Positions 7,908 to 16,795 of a stretch of DNA of 64,000 bases are shown here, in pieces. The notes under the pieces are model-generated. The model made no database searches, was not told the origin of the DNA, and was given only the letters and a program-made list of their open reading frames with translations. A program made the position numbers and the translations under genes. The stretch's first letter is position 1. Each line of letters begins with the position of its first letter. Source of the DNA: Streptomyces sp. NBC_00358 (lineage in GTDB: Bacteria > Actinomycetota > Actinomycetes > Streptomycetales > Streptomycetaceae); contig NZ_CP107976.1 of the NCBI RefSeq assembly GCF_036099295.1, positions 806,001 to 870,000 on the forward strand, written 5' to 3'.

Positions 7908-9593
7908 GTGCTGCGTAACTTTTCGAAATCGACGTGTCGTGCGTTGCACTTCGATCCGCGAGGGGTACGCCTGCGCGCCGCGGCCGTGAGCATGGCCACC
8001 GTGCTGGGCGTGTACGGCTGGGCGCTGCTCGTCGAACACGAGGCCGGGCTGCGCGTGGACAGTGTGGTGCGGGCCGTGGTGATCGCCTCGGCGCTCGGTC
8101 GCGTACAACGCCTCCTCGACCGCACCGACCGACTGTCGGCCTGCGTCGTCCTGCCCTGCGCCGCGGCGACGGCCACGGAGTTGAGCACCTTGATCCAACG
8201 TCAACCCCTGGCAGGTGACGCGGTGTTCGTCCTGGGGGTCGCGGGATCGATCTGGGTGCGCCGTTTCGGAGCGCGCGCCGGCCGGGCGGGGACACTCGTG
8301 GTTCTGCCGTTGACAGCGGTGCTGGTGGTGCCCGCCGGGGCGACGCCCATGAGCGGACACGCGCCCACCGTCTGGGCGGCGGTGACGGCGCTGGCCGCGG
8401 TCGTCTGGGGAACCGTGGTGACGTGGGCGGCGCGGCGCACCGGTTTCGTAGCGTCGCCGCCTTCCGCGCGGGTGACGGCGCCGGCCCGCGACACGGGCCG
8501 CCACATGCCGGCGAGCACGCGGATGGCCCTGCAGATGGCGGCGGCACTGACCGCGGCGTTCGCGATCGGCCGGGGCCTGTGGCCGGACCACTGGGCATGG
8601 GTGGTGCTCACGGCGTTCCTCGTGTGCAGCGGCGCGCGCAGCCGCGGCGACGTGCTGGTCAAAGGGGTCTGGCGCACGCTCGGCGCGACCGCCGGCACGG
8701 TGGTGGCCGCGGCGGTCTCCGGACAGTTCGGACCACGGTCGGACACCGCGGTCGCAGTGATCTTCATGGTGCTCGCCGTGGCCACCTGGCTGCGCGAATT
8801 CGGCTACGCGTACTGGGCGGGCTGCGTCACCGCCGTACTCTCCCTGCTCTACGACTGGTTCGGGCAGAGTCCCGGAGACCTTCTGCACACCCGGCTGGCG
8901 GGCATCGGGGTCGGGGCGATTCTCGGTGTGGCCGCGTCCTGGCTGGTTCTGCCCGTCCGTACCGAGGCGGTGATACGGGCGCGCACCACGGCGGCGCTGT
9001 CGGGCCTGGGCGAGTTCATGGAGGCCGACTGGCGCGACGGCGGGGCCGTGAGTTCGGCGCAGGCCCGATTCGCCCACGGCGTCGAACAGTTGGGGGTCGC
9101 GACGGCTCCGATGCGGACTCTGGCGGCCCTTCCCTCACCCCGGACCCTGGCCACCCTGCCCTGCCTCCGCACCTTGGCCGCCCTGCCCTCACCCCGGATC
9201 ACGGCCGCTCCGCCGTCGCCCCGCGCGCTACCCGCCCGACGCCGCCAGGACCACTTCTCGCTCCACTCCGTGTCGGCGCTGCGGCGCTGCGGCGAGCGCG
9301 TCGAAGACCTCGCGGGAGCGGTCAGGACCGCAGCGGACGCACTCACCGCCGATCCGGCCGTGCTGCGACGGCGTACCCAGGTCGCGGCGCACACCCGTAC
9401 CGTGCGCCGGGCGATCGGCCGCCGCCCGGCCCAGCCCGCCACAACGGGATCGGCGCCGACCGAACAGGCGGGAACGACCGGACCGACCGCGTCCGCGCAT
9501 CGGTCGGTCCTCGCCACCCTGGACGCGATCGACATCCAACTCGCCATGCTCGACGCTTTGTTCACCCTCTCACCCGACCCGCCTCGACCGTGA
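7908..9593 (+). CDS. FUSC-family inner membrane protein
   Basis: The 561-residue protein has two blocks of hydrophobic helices (about residues 20-170 and 205-345) around a basic linker, as in aromatic-acid exporter/fusaric acid resistance-like (FUSC) proteins. The second block contains the typical WAWVVLTAFLVCSGARSRGD and TLGATAGTVVAA stretches. The C-terminal part is soluble and helical and contains four 9-residue repeats. The start is uncertain: GTG 7908 has only a weak ribosome site. Divergence from marR suggests induction by a small aromatic or toxic ligand. Confidence 0.8.
   Translation: MLRNFSKSTCRALHFDPRGVRLRAAAVSMATVLGVYGWALLVEHEAGLRVDSVVRAVVIASALGRVQRLLDRTDRLSACVVLPCAAATATELSTLIQRQPLAGDAVFVLGVAGSIWVRRFGARAGRAGTLVVLPLTAVLVVPAGATPMSGHAPTVWAAVTALAAVVWGTVVTWAARRTGFVASPPSARVTAPARDTGRHMPASTRMALQMAAALTAAFAIGRGLWPDHWAWVVLTAFLVCSGARSRGDVLVKGVWRTLGATAGTVVAAAVSGQFGPRSDTAVAVIFMVLAVATWLREFGYAYWAGCVTAVLSLLYDWFGQSPGDLLHTRLAGIGVGAILGVAASWLVLPVRTEAVIRARTTAALSGLGEFMEADWRDGGAVSSAQARFAHGVEQLGVATAPMRTLAALPSPRTLATLPCLRTLAALPSPRITAAPPSPRALPARRRQDHFSLHSVSALRRCGERVEDLAGAVRTAADALTADPAVLRRRTQVAAHTRTVRRAIGRRPAQPATTGSAPTEQAGTTGPTASAHRSVLATLDAIDIQLAMLDALFTLSPDPPRP
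9114..9221 (+). repeat. four tandem 27-bp units inside the FUSC gene
   Basis: Four consecutive 27-bp units encode the 9-residue repeats RTLAALPSP, RTLATLPCL, RTLAALPSP and RITAAPPSP, in frame within the soluble C-terminal part. The copies are imperfect at DNA level, so the array is not a very recent expansion. It probably forms a flexible proline-containing linker. Confidence 0.75.
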
Positions 9594-9615
9594 CCGGAGC
9601 GCGAGGAGGGGTCAC

Positions 9616-9828
9616 TTGTCGACCGGATACTGCCCGGACGTCGGCTCGTGGCCCTCCGTCGCGGACGCGCTGGACCGTGCCGGGGTCGAGCGTCCCCGTG
9701 CGTTCACCCACCCGGTCGTCTTCCGTCGTTGTGTGTCCTGCCAACAGGTCAATGTCGTGCGTGAGGGGGACTTCGTCTGCGTGTTCTGCGACGGCGCCCT
9801 GCCGTCCGGCTGGAACATCGACCGATGA
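9616..9828 (+). CDS. small four-cysteine zinc-ribbon-like protein
   Basis: The 70-residue protein has two CxxC knuckles 13 residues apart (CVSCQQ and CVFCDG), a likely zinc ribbon, with a tryptophan-containing acidic C terminus. The start is TTG 9616, preceded by GAGGAGGGG at proper spacing. Function is unknown. The gene lies 22 bp after the FUSC gene and 85 bp before a hydrolase on the same strand, so all three may be co-transcribed. Confidence 0.7.
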   Translation: MSTGYCPDVGSWPSVADALDRAGVERPRAFTHPVVFRRCVSCQQVNVVREGDFVCVFCDGALPSGWNIDR

Positions 9829-9913
9829 CGGTGCCGGTTCGTCACCGCGACCGATCACTTTCGTCGCTCGCGGCGGTCTGTCCGTCGTGAGAGCGCAACG
9901 GACGGAGACGAGG

Positions 9914-10588
9914 ATGAGCGTGTTTGTCTTGATTCCGGGGGCCGGTGGTTCGGCCTGGTTCTGGCATCGTGTGGTGCCCGAGTTGCGGGCGAGGGGGCAC
10001 GAGGCCGTCGCGGTGGATCTGCCGGGCGCCGACCCGTCCGCGGGACTGCCCGAGTACACCGACGCGGTGGTCGCGGCGATCGGTGATCGCGAGGACGTGG
10101 TGCTGGTGGCCCAGTCGATGGGCGGCTTCACCGCGCCCATGGTCTGCGCCCGCGTACCCGTAGGAGCGCTGGTGCTCGTCAATGCGATGGTGCCCCTGCC
10201 GGGCGAGACACCCGGGGGGTGGTGGGGCAACACCGGATCGGAGCCGGCCCGACTCGCAGCGGCCGAGGCGGGCGGATACGGCGCCGAATTCGACCTGGAG
10301 ACCTACTTCCTGCACGACGTACCCGCCGAGGTCGCCGCCGACGGGGCGGATCACGAACGACCAGAGGCCGATGTCGCCTTCGGTCAGGCCTGCGACATCC
10401 GACGGTGGCCCGATGTGACCACGCGCGTGCTGGCCGGCGCCGGGGACCGGTTCTTCCCCCTGGAGTTCCAGCGCCGAGTGGCCCGCGACCGCCTCGGGAT
10501 CGAGGCCGAGTCGATTCCCGGTGGGCACCTGGCCGCCCTGTCGCACCCGGGCTCGCTCGTCGACCGGCTCGTCGATCAGCTCCCCTGA
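9914..10588 (+). CDS. alpha/beta hydrolase
   Basis: The 224-residue protein begins with a hydrolase oxyanion loop (FVLIPGAGGSAWFWHRV). Its nucleophile elbow AQSMGG carries the Ser, an Asp sits in LAGAGDRFF, and the C-terminal His is in PGGHLAAL. This is the small AB hydrolase 6 type, whose members act as esterases or lactonases. It has no signal peptide. The ATG at 9914 follows GGAGACGAGG. A 12-bp inverted repeat about 340 bp downstream may end transcription. Confidence 0.85.
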   Translation: MSVFVLIPGAGGSAWFWHRVVPELRARGHEAVAVDLPGADPSAGLPEYTDAVVAAIGDREDVVLVAQSMGGFTAPMVCARVPVGALVLVNAMVPLPGETPGGWWGNTGSEPARLAAAEAGGYGAEFDLETYFLHDVPAEVAADGADHERPEADVAFGQACDIRRWPDVTTRVLAGAGDRFFPLEFQRRVARDRLGIEAESIPGGHLAALSHPGSLVDRLVDQLP

Positions 10589-11023
10589 ACCCGCGCATCG
10601 GCTTGGGGTTCCATGGCGCCGCGGATGGCGATGGGGTGCTGACGACCTGCTCGCAGCTACCTGGCGCGCGGCACCGGTGGCCGGTCGCCCGCGCCCCCGG
10701 CCGGTCCTCCCGGCCCGGCCCGCCCACGACCTCACCCGGCCCTCCCGGGCCCTGTCCGCTCTTCCCGTACCCTCTCCGACCTCGCCGACCCCCGGTCTGC
10801 GGCCGACTCGTTCCTCATGCGCGGTACCCGTCGTCCGAGTGCCGAGCGACAGATCGTATCCCTCGGGCACGGAGCTCGTTGAAGTGGTCAACGCGCAAAC
10901 GCCCCCGACGGATGCGCGTTCACGTGAGGGCCCGAATCCCTGCCCGGTCTCGGGCCCTCACCCCTCTCCCCGGTCCCCCGCTGACGTGGGGGACGCGGGC
11001 GGGCCGTGCCATGATCCGCTCTC
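10589..11023. other. intergenic stretch with a 12-bp hairpin
   Basis: There is no credible gene here. The notable element is an exact inverted repeat, GTGAGGGCCCGA at 10924-10935 and its complement at 10950-10961, separated by 14 bases. It could act as a terminator for the hydrolase gene or as a leader hairpin for the gene starting at 11024. The rest is C-rich sequence. Confidence 0.5.
10924..10961. terminator. 12-bp inverted repeat, probable terminator
   Basis: The arms are exact and GC-rich with a 14-base loop and no T-run, which is common for Streptomyces terminators. It lies between two plus-strand genes, closer to the downstream one. Confidence 0.5.
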
Positions 11024-11740
11024 ATGAAGACGTCGCACCCGTCCCTGGTCCGGGCCGCCGCCCGCAACAACGCCGAGTGGTGTGCGGCGATGAGCCGATC
11101 GCACGGTGTGGCGGGCGAGTTCGGGGAGCAGGCGTGGACCGCCCCGGCCCGCACCCCGCCGTACTACCCGGACGTGGTGACGCTGGTGCCCGGCGCCGAT
11201 CCGGCCGCGCTGGTGGCCCGGATCGACACCTCCGTGCCCGGCGCCTCCGTCAAGGACAGCTTCGCCGACCTCGACCTGACGGGGTCCGGATTCCAGGTGC
11301 TGTTCGACGCCCAGTGGATCCACCGCCCGGCCAACGGTCCCGGCAGCCCCTCGGGCCTTGTCTGGGACGTCGCAGGCGACCCGGACGCGCTGCGCGCCTG
11401 GGCGCTGGCATGGGACGACGGGAACGGCGACGCGGATCTGTTCCGCCCAGGGCTTCTCGACGACCCGGCCACCTTCGTACTCGCCGGGCACACCGCCGAC
11501 GGACAGGTGGTCGCCGGAGCGGTGGCGAGCTGCGACCAGGTGGTCGGAATCTCCAACGTCTTCGCACGCGACGGCGGGCCCGACACCGCCTGGCCGGCCG
11601 TCCTGGACGCGGTCCACCGGCTGTTTCCCACCGTGCCGGTGGTCGGGTACGAGCACGGTGACGACCTGGCGGCCGCCGTGCGGCACGGCTTCGAACCGGT
11701 CGGCCCCCTGCGGATCTGGACCCATGTGGGACGGGACTGA
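11024..11740 (+). CDS. GNAT-like hypothetical protein
   Basis: The 238-residue protein resembles actinobacterial proteins with a degenerate GNAT fold. An N-terminal part (WCAAMSRSHGVAGEFGEQAW) is typical of that group, and the C-terminal half contains VAGAVASCDQVVGISNVFA and VVGYEHGDDLAAAVRHGFEP, which looks like the end of an acetyltransferase domain. No clear acetyl-CoA pyrophosphate loop is visible, so activity is uncertain. The ATG at 11024 is weakly supported by an upstream purine-rich stretch. It stands alone. Confidence 0.65.
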   Translation: MKTSHPSLVRAAARNNAEWCAAMSRSHGVAGEFGEQAWTAPARTPPYYPDVVTLVPGADPAALVARIDTSVPGASVKDSFADLDLTGSGFQVLFDAQWIHRPANGPGSPSGLVWDVAGDPDALRAWALAWDDGNGDADLFRPGLLDDPATFVLAGHTADGQVVAGAVASCDQVVGISNVFARDGGPDTAWPAVLDAVHRLFPTVPVVGYEHGDDLAAAVRHGFEPVGPLRIWTHVGRD

Positions 11741-12032
11741 CCCAGGTACGTCGGGTCGGACGGCCGGTCTGTCCATCGGCCGGTCTGTCCGTCGGTCGGC
11801 CTGCCCCCGGCCGTCAGGTGGAGAGGGGACAAGGGACAGGGGACGAGGGACGGGGGACGAGGACGAGACGCGGTCGGGACCCCGGCCGACCGGTGAGTGC
11901 GGGCTCGGTCGGCCGGGTCCCATGACGGTGACGTTCGCGTGGCGGTACGTCGGTCACGGCACGGCACGGCACGTGCGGGGCGTCCTTCGCCCCGGCGCGC
12001 GAACCGTGTCTGTGCCGCTCGCCGAAGGGTGA
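11741..12032. repeat. convergent intergenic region with short direct repeats
   Basis: Between two convergent genes are two copies of GGCCGGTCTGTCC near 11761-11795 and a purine-rich run of GGGAC-type units at about 11823-11868. These are simple low-complexity repeats. No terminator with long arms was found. Confidence 0.45.
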
Positions 12033-13976
12033 TCAGTTCAGCTTGCGGCACAGCAGGGCGGCCGGTCCCTGACTGGCGCCCAGGCGGGTCGTGTAGGCGA
12101 TCCCGGCCGCGTACTCGTCGTCGGCGCACTGGCCCTTGTAGTCGCCGTTCGCGAAGTCGCCACCGGCAGCGCCCGCGGGACGGTTGTCGGACCGGTCGAA
12201 CCAGACGGTTCGCCCGGCGCCCGCCAGGGATGAGCCGGCCGGAACGCACAGGGCCGCCGACATCCGGCCGCCCCGGCGGCTGTAGCCGATGAGGAAGTTC
12301 CCCGCGGGACACTGCACCTTGGTGTATCCGGAGGCCCAGTCACCGCCCGAAGGAACGTAGCGCTCGTCGGTGACGACGGTCTGGGTGTTGCCCGGGGAGC
12401 GAAGGTCACCGGTGGAGACGTCGCTGCACAGGGCGCGCACACCGCTGTGGCCGAGCCCGATCAGTCGCTCACCGTCGGGGCAAGTGGCCTTGGACGCACC
12501 CGAGTTCCAGTCGCCGCCCGCGCGGACCCGGAGCGACTGCACGTAGTCACCGTGATCGGTGGCGAGCATGTGCCAGCTCGGGACCGGGGCAACGGACCCG
12601 GTGCGGGCCGGGGCGGTCATCAGCCGGTTCCACGCGGTCCCGCGCCAGTCGGACGGGTCGAGGATGCCGTACCGGTTGCCCGAGGTGTCGTAGCGCAGCA
12701 GGGACCAGTCGTCGTGGCCCTCCCAGCCGACGAGCGGCCAGTAGGCGAAGTCGACGTCGTGGTCGGCGAAGTAGTCGGTGATGTTGCCGAACCAGGTGCG
12801 CGCCGCGGTGCCCGTCTCGCCCGCCCCGATGCCGAACTCGCTGATCCACACGGGCGCGGTGAAGTGCTGGTTCTGCTCCGAGGAGACGAAGAACGCCTGG
12901 TCGTTGAGGACTTGGTAGAGCTGGTCGCGGGTGAGGTCCTGGTACCGGGCGTCGTGGGTCTCGCCGACCCCGGTGGCGCCACTGTGGTTGGGGCCGGTGT
13001 AGCCGTAGAAATGGGCGGAGTACACCAGTTTGTGAGCGGCAAGGAGGGTGTGCGAGAGGTTGCGCACGGGGGTGAGGGTGGGGCGGCCGTGCGGCAGCCC
13101 GTCGACGGGCAGACCGGTCCAGTTGATGCCCTCGATGACGATGAGGAGGTCGGGATTGGCCTCGGAGAGGATGCGGTCGGCGGCGAGCTGGGCGGCCGCG
13201 TACCAGTCGTGGGCGTCGCCCAGGCCCCAGTTGGGATCGTCGAGCACGTCGCGGCGGACTTCGTTGTAGAGGTCCGCGCCCACCACCCGCGGATCACCGG
13301 CGTAGCGGCGGGCCATGAAGACCCAGTCGTCCGCCCACTGCTGGGTCGACTGGCTGCTGTTCCAGCGCTCGTTGCCGTCGACGCCACAGCACCAGCGGGA
13401 GGTGTTGGTGTGGTTGTTGAGGATGACCGCGAACCCGTCCTGGGTGAGGGCGGCGACCACGGCGTCGTAGACCTGGAGGGGGGTCTTGCCGCGCAGACCC
13501 GGGTTGGCCGTGACGGCGACGTCCGGAACGGGCGACGTCGCATGGATCATCTCGTTGGAGAAAGGCAGCCGGATGCTGTTGATGCCCAACTGGTGGAAAT
13601 CACTGAGCAGTTGAGGCAGGGAGGCGCGGTCGAGGCCGAGGGGTATGCCGTAGGAGTCCTGGCCCGCGTGGTGGTTGGCCGGGTCGGCGGCGCTGCCGCT
13701 GCCCGCCCAAGAGCCCTGCGCACCGTCCCAGTTGGCCGACTTCAGCCGGAAACGGTTGCCTGCGGCGTCCACGATGTACCGCCCGCGGGTGGACAACGGC
13801 GGTTGCCAGGTCTCGGCCGCCGGAGCGGCGACGGAAGCCGTCGGTGCGGTCATGGAGGCCGTCGGCGTGCCGCCCGCCGGATCCGCGGTGGCGGCGACCG
13901 CCCCGGGAGCCGTGGCCAGCAGCAGGAGGGCCGCCGTCGCCAATGTCAGGTACTTGCCAAATCTGAGGGTGGGCAT
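12033..13976 (-). CDS. secreted GH5 endoglycanase with C-terminal repeats
   Basis: The 647-residue protein starts with a Sec signal peptide (hydrophobic AALLLLATAPGAVA, about residues 12-29). The GH5 cellulase domain follows, with SIRLPFSNEMI, VILNNHTN, the acid/base Glu in DLYNEVRRD, and the nucleophile Glu in WISEFGIG. The last 190 residues hold three similar modules of about 50 residues, each with a GGDW or GGDF motif and paired Cys. They may be carbohydrate-binding. The ATG at 13976 follows AGAGG. Beta-glucan hydrolysis outside the cell is the expected role. Confidence 0.9.
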   Translation of the reverse strand: MPTLRFGKYLTLATAALLLLATAPGAVAATADPAGGTPTASMTAPTASVAAPAAETWQPPLSTRGRYIVDAAGNRFRLKSANWDGAQGSWAGSGSAADPANHHAGQDSYGIPLGLDRASLPQLLSDFHQLGINSIRLPFSNEMIHATSPVPDVAVTANPGLRGKTPLQVYDAVVAALTQDGFAVILNNHTNTSRWCCGVDGNERWNSSQSTQQWADDWVFMARRYAGDPRVVGADLYNEVRRDVLDDPNWGLGDAHDWYAAAQLAADRILSEANPDLLIVIEGINWTGLPVDGLPHGRPTLTPVRNLSHTLLAAHKLVYSAHFYGYTGPNHSGATGVGETHDARYQDLTRDQLYQVLNDQAFFVSSEQNQHFTAPVWISEFGIGAGETGTAARTWFGNITDYFADHDVDFAYWPLVGWEGHDDWSLLRYDTSGNRYGILDPSDWRGTAWNRLMTAPARTGSVAPVPSWHMLATDHGDYVQSLRVRAGGDWNSGASKATCPDGERLIGLGHSGVRALCSDVSTGDLRSPGNTQTVVTDERYVPSGGDWASGYTKVQCPAGNFLIGYSRRGGRMSAALCVPAGSSLAGAGRTVWFDRSDNRPAGAAGGDFANGDYKGQCADDEYAAGIAYTTRLGASQGPAALLCRKLN

Positions 13977-14375
13977 CGGACCTCTGTGAGTGGATGTCGG
14001 CGGCTGCGCCACGGGGGTTTCGTCCTTCCCGCCGATCGCAGGAAGGGACCCGAGCGTAGCGGGAGGGCCGGGCCCCGGGCGAGGGTTCCGGACAGGCGCG
14101 ACACGCGGCACCGAAGAGGTCCTCCAGGACCTCCAGCTCGTGTCAACTGCCCATGATTCAGGCGGGGTTCGGAGACTCGCCGCCGCGAGGAGCGGGGCGG
14201 CCCGCGGCTTTCGGGCGGGGTGGATTCCGGCGCTCACGCGACCAGCGGCGCGCCGTCGCACGTCCCGGAGGGTGGCGCCGCCGCCCCCGGAGGCCGCACC
14301 GCCCGGAGGGTGGCGCCGCCGGCCCGGAGGCGCGCCCCCGCCTACGCGGGCGGCGACCCCGCTCCCCGGGGAGTC
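13977..14375. other. intergenic stretch, GH5 promoter side
   Basis: This 400-bp gap must hold the promoter of the GH5 gene. No -35/-10 pair stands out. The part nearest the TetR gene is GC-rich and carries a 20-bp direct repeat (14264-14321). No gene is supported. Confidence 0.5.
14264..14321 (+). repeat. 20-bp direct repeat
   Basis: The same 20-bp sequence, beginning CCCGGAGGGTGG, occurs at 14264-14283 and 14302-14321, spaced 38 bp start to start. It lies just downstream of the TetR stop. No function can be read from the sequence. Confidence 0.6.
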
Positions 14376-15113
14376 TCAGCGGCTCAGCTCGGCCTCGATG
14401 CCGTCGAGCAGAAAGGTCAGGCTGATCTCGAACTGCTCGTCCATGTCCGGCCCCGTCGGTGCCTTCATCCAGCGGGCGAGCAGTTCATGGCCGCCCTGTT
14501 CCGCGAGCCCTTGGGCCGCGGTGACGGCCTCGGTGAGCCTCTGCGGGGTGTCCAGCCCGAGCCGGCGCCGCATCGCGTGCTCCTCCGCCACTTGCTGCGC
14601 GCTGCCCAGGACATGGCGGTCGAGGAGTGCCGCGAAGGCGACGGCCCGTCCGAGATCCGCGCCCCGCTCCACCAGCAGGCGGAGCAGGAACTCGGTGCGG
14701 CGCAATGCGTGCGGGCCCAACGGAGGCCGGGTCGGGGCCAGTTGGGCGTACCAGAGGTGTCGCTTGGCCATCGCCCACGTCTCCATGGCCACCGCCCTCA
14801 GGTCCGGCCATCCACCGCTCCCCGACGCCTGAGGCAGCGGGATCTCCGCGGTGGCCGCGTCGAGCATGAGATCGACGAGTCCGTCCTTGCTGAGCACATG
14901 GCGGTAGAGCGCCATGGGGGTGTACGGGCCCAGCCGTCCGGCCACGGCAGACATCGTCAGGGCTTCCGCGCCGCCCTCGTCGGCGACTGCCATCGCCGCT
15001 CGCACGATGTCGTCGCGCTCCAGCGGGCTCTGCCTGCGCCGGGGCTCGGACCGGGTCCAGATCAACGGTACGCCGGTCTCCCCGGCCGGTCTCCGCGCTT
15101 CGTCCACAGGCAT
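14376..15113 (-). CDS. TetR-family regulator with TetR-type C domain
   Basis: The 245-residue protein has the helix-turn-helix at about residues 33-80 (RDDIVRAAMAVADEGGAEAL, then YTPMALYRHVLSKDGLVDLM). The C-terminal domain resembles the TetR_C family, with long helices and an RTEFLLRLLVERGADL stretch. The ATG at 15113 is next to an AT-rich divergent promoter region shared with a glycosidase gene. It probably represses that neighbour and itself in response to a sugar or small molecule. Confidence 0.85.
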   Translation of the reverse strand: MPVDEARRPAGETGVPLIWTRSEPRRRQSPLERDDIVRAAMAVADEGGAEALTMSAVAGRLGPYTPMALYRHVLSKDGLVDLMLDAATAEIPLPQASGSGGWPDLRAVAMETWAMAKRHLWYAQLAPTRPPLGPHALRRTEFLLRLLVERGADLGRAVAFAALLDRHVLGSAQQVAEEHAMRRRLGLDTPQRLTEAVTAAQGLAEQGGHELLARWMKAPTGPDMDEQFEISLTFLLDGIEAELSR

Positions 15114-15169
15114 AGTTTATATCATCAGCTACAGTTTATGACGTATACGTAAGCGTGGAGGGAAGCATC
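15114..15169. promoter_or_regulatory. divergent promoter/operator region with palindrome
   Basis: This short AT-rich gap between the divergent TetR and glycosidase genes contains two AGTTTAT copies and a 10-bp palindrome ACGTATACGT at 15141-15150. It is a good candidate operator for the TetR protein. Confidence 0.5.
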
Positions 15170-16630
15170 ATGGAGCGGGAAGCAGACCCGGCCGGCATCC
15201 GGCTGGGGATCGGCCGGGGCATCAGCTACGGCCTGTTCGGTGAGCCGGACGCCTTCGTGCCGCAGATCCGGGCACTCGGCGGCACGCTCGTACGGGTCTA
15301 CGTCTACTGGGCGCAGGTCGAGCCCGAGCCCGGCCGCTACGACTGGACGGCGGTGGACGCGGTCCTCGGCCAGTTGGACCCGGCCGCCGAGACCTGGTTC
15401 ACGGTCTGCTCCAGCTCGCCGTGGGCCACGCGTACACCGTCGGGCTTCCTGCCGTCGTCCCCGGCGAACGACGACGCACGGTACGCGGAGTTCGTCGGCC
15501 GCCTGGTGTCCCGATGCCGTGGCCGTGTCCTCTACTGGCAGTGCGACAACGAACCCAGCAACACCGGTCTCCTCTGGGCCGGCACCGCGCCCGAGTACGC
15601 CGCACAGCTCGCCACGTTCGCCCGGACCGTGCGGGAGGCGGACCCCGCGGCCCGCGTGGTCCTCGGCGGCTGCGGCTACGACGTACTGTCCAGCCCGCAG
15701 GGCAGCCCCGCCAGGGCGTTCTTCGACCATGTGGTGGAGCGGGCCCGCGACGACTACGACCTGTTCTGCGTGAACCTGTACGGCGATCCGCACGACATCC
15801 CGGTGTACGTCGAAGAGGCCCGCGCCATGATGCGCGGTCACGGCTACGAGCGGCCCGTGGTGGCGGGTGAGTACAACGGCCCGACGCTGTTCGAGTTCCC
15901 CGAGGCGCAGGCCGCGTTCCAGCGGGAGATGACAGCGGTCTTCACCGCTCCCTCCCCCGGTCCGGAGGCGGAACCGCCGGACCGCCGAACGATGCGCGCG
16001 CTGTACGACCATGCGGCCGAACTCCCCGACACCCTGCGGATGTTCATGGAGGACTGTCCGCCGGAGCTCGGCGCACGACGGGACCGGATCAACCGCCGGC
16101 AGATCGTGACCCGCAACATCCTCGCCCTGGCCGCGGGTGTCCGCCGCACGGTGTGCTGGAACCTCGCCCCGGAGATCCCCGGCTACCGCGACCGGCTCAA
16201 CCTGATGGGATTCCTCTTCGGCAAACTGGCCCTGCTCGACTACGACGGGACCGAGCTGACCGTCCGCCGCCCTTCGGCCGACACGTTCGCGCTCCTGACC
16301 GCACTGCTGGACGGTGTCGATCGCGTGCGCCGCATCGGTGCCGGGCACGGTCCCGGCCGCTACGTCTTCGATGTGGAGCGGCACGGGCGCGGCGCCCTGG
16401 AGGTCATGTGGACCACCGGTGACGTGTTCGCGGGTGAGGAAGAGCCCGCCGTACGTGTCGAGCGGCCCTGGCCCCATGCGCAGGCCCACGCGGTCGACGC
16501 GTTCGGCGCACCCGTGCCGGTGGAACGCGACGGCGCGGTGGTCGCCCTGCCGGTCTCGGTGACACCGGTCTTCCTGTCCGCCGAGCCCGTACCGGTAGCC
16601 GAGGCAGCACCCTGGCGGGCCTCGACGTGA
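15170..16630 (+). CDS. clan GH-A type glycoside hydrolase
   Basis: The 486-residue protein has a TIM-barrel glycosidase pattern. It opens with GGTLVRVYVYWAQVEPEPG, shows the acid/base Glu in YWQCDNEPSN and the nucleophile Glu in VVAGEYNGP, and ends in a beta-sandwich-like region. The closest familiar types are GH39/GH5-like enzymes, but no specific family can be assigned. No signal peptide is seen, so it is probably intracellular. The ATG at 15170 has GGAGGGA seven bases upstream; a GTG at 15155 lies before that ribosome site. Divergent from a TetR regulator. Confidence 0.75.
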   Translation: MEREADPAGIRLGIGRGISYGLFGEPDAFVPQIRALGGTLVRVYVYWAQVEPEPGRYDWTAVDAVLGQLDPAAETWFTVCSSSPWATRTPSGFLPSSPANDDARYAEFVGRLVSRCRGRVLYWQCDNEPSNTGLLWAGTAPEYAAQLATFARTVREADPAARVVLGGCGYDVLSSPQGSPARAFFDHVVERARDDYDLFCVNLYGDPHDIPVYVEEARAMMRGHGYERPVVAGEYNGPTLFEFPEAQAAFQREMTAVFTAPSPGPEAEPPDRRTMRALYDHAAELPDTLRMFMEDCPPELGARRDRINRRQIVTRNILALAAGVRRTVCWNLAPEIPGYRDRLNLMGFLFGKLALLDYDGTELTVRRPSADTFALLTALLDGVDRVRRIGAGHGPGRYVFDVERHGRGALEVMWTTGDVFAGEEEPAVRVERPWPHAQAHAVDAFGAPVPVERDGAVVALPVSVTPVFLSAEPVPVAEAAPWRAST

Positions 16631-16795
16631 CCGGGTGCCCCGTCCCGATGCTCCGGGGGCCGGCCGGCCGTGACTCATCCGGTGGTGACCGATGGATCAT
16701 GGCCGGCCGGTTCGCCGGCAGAACCGCCTCTCCCGGCGGGATCCGGCGTCAAAGACACGGACTCCGGCCGCCGGGCACCGGTCGCCGGCGCCCGC

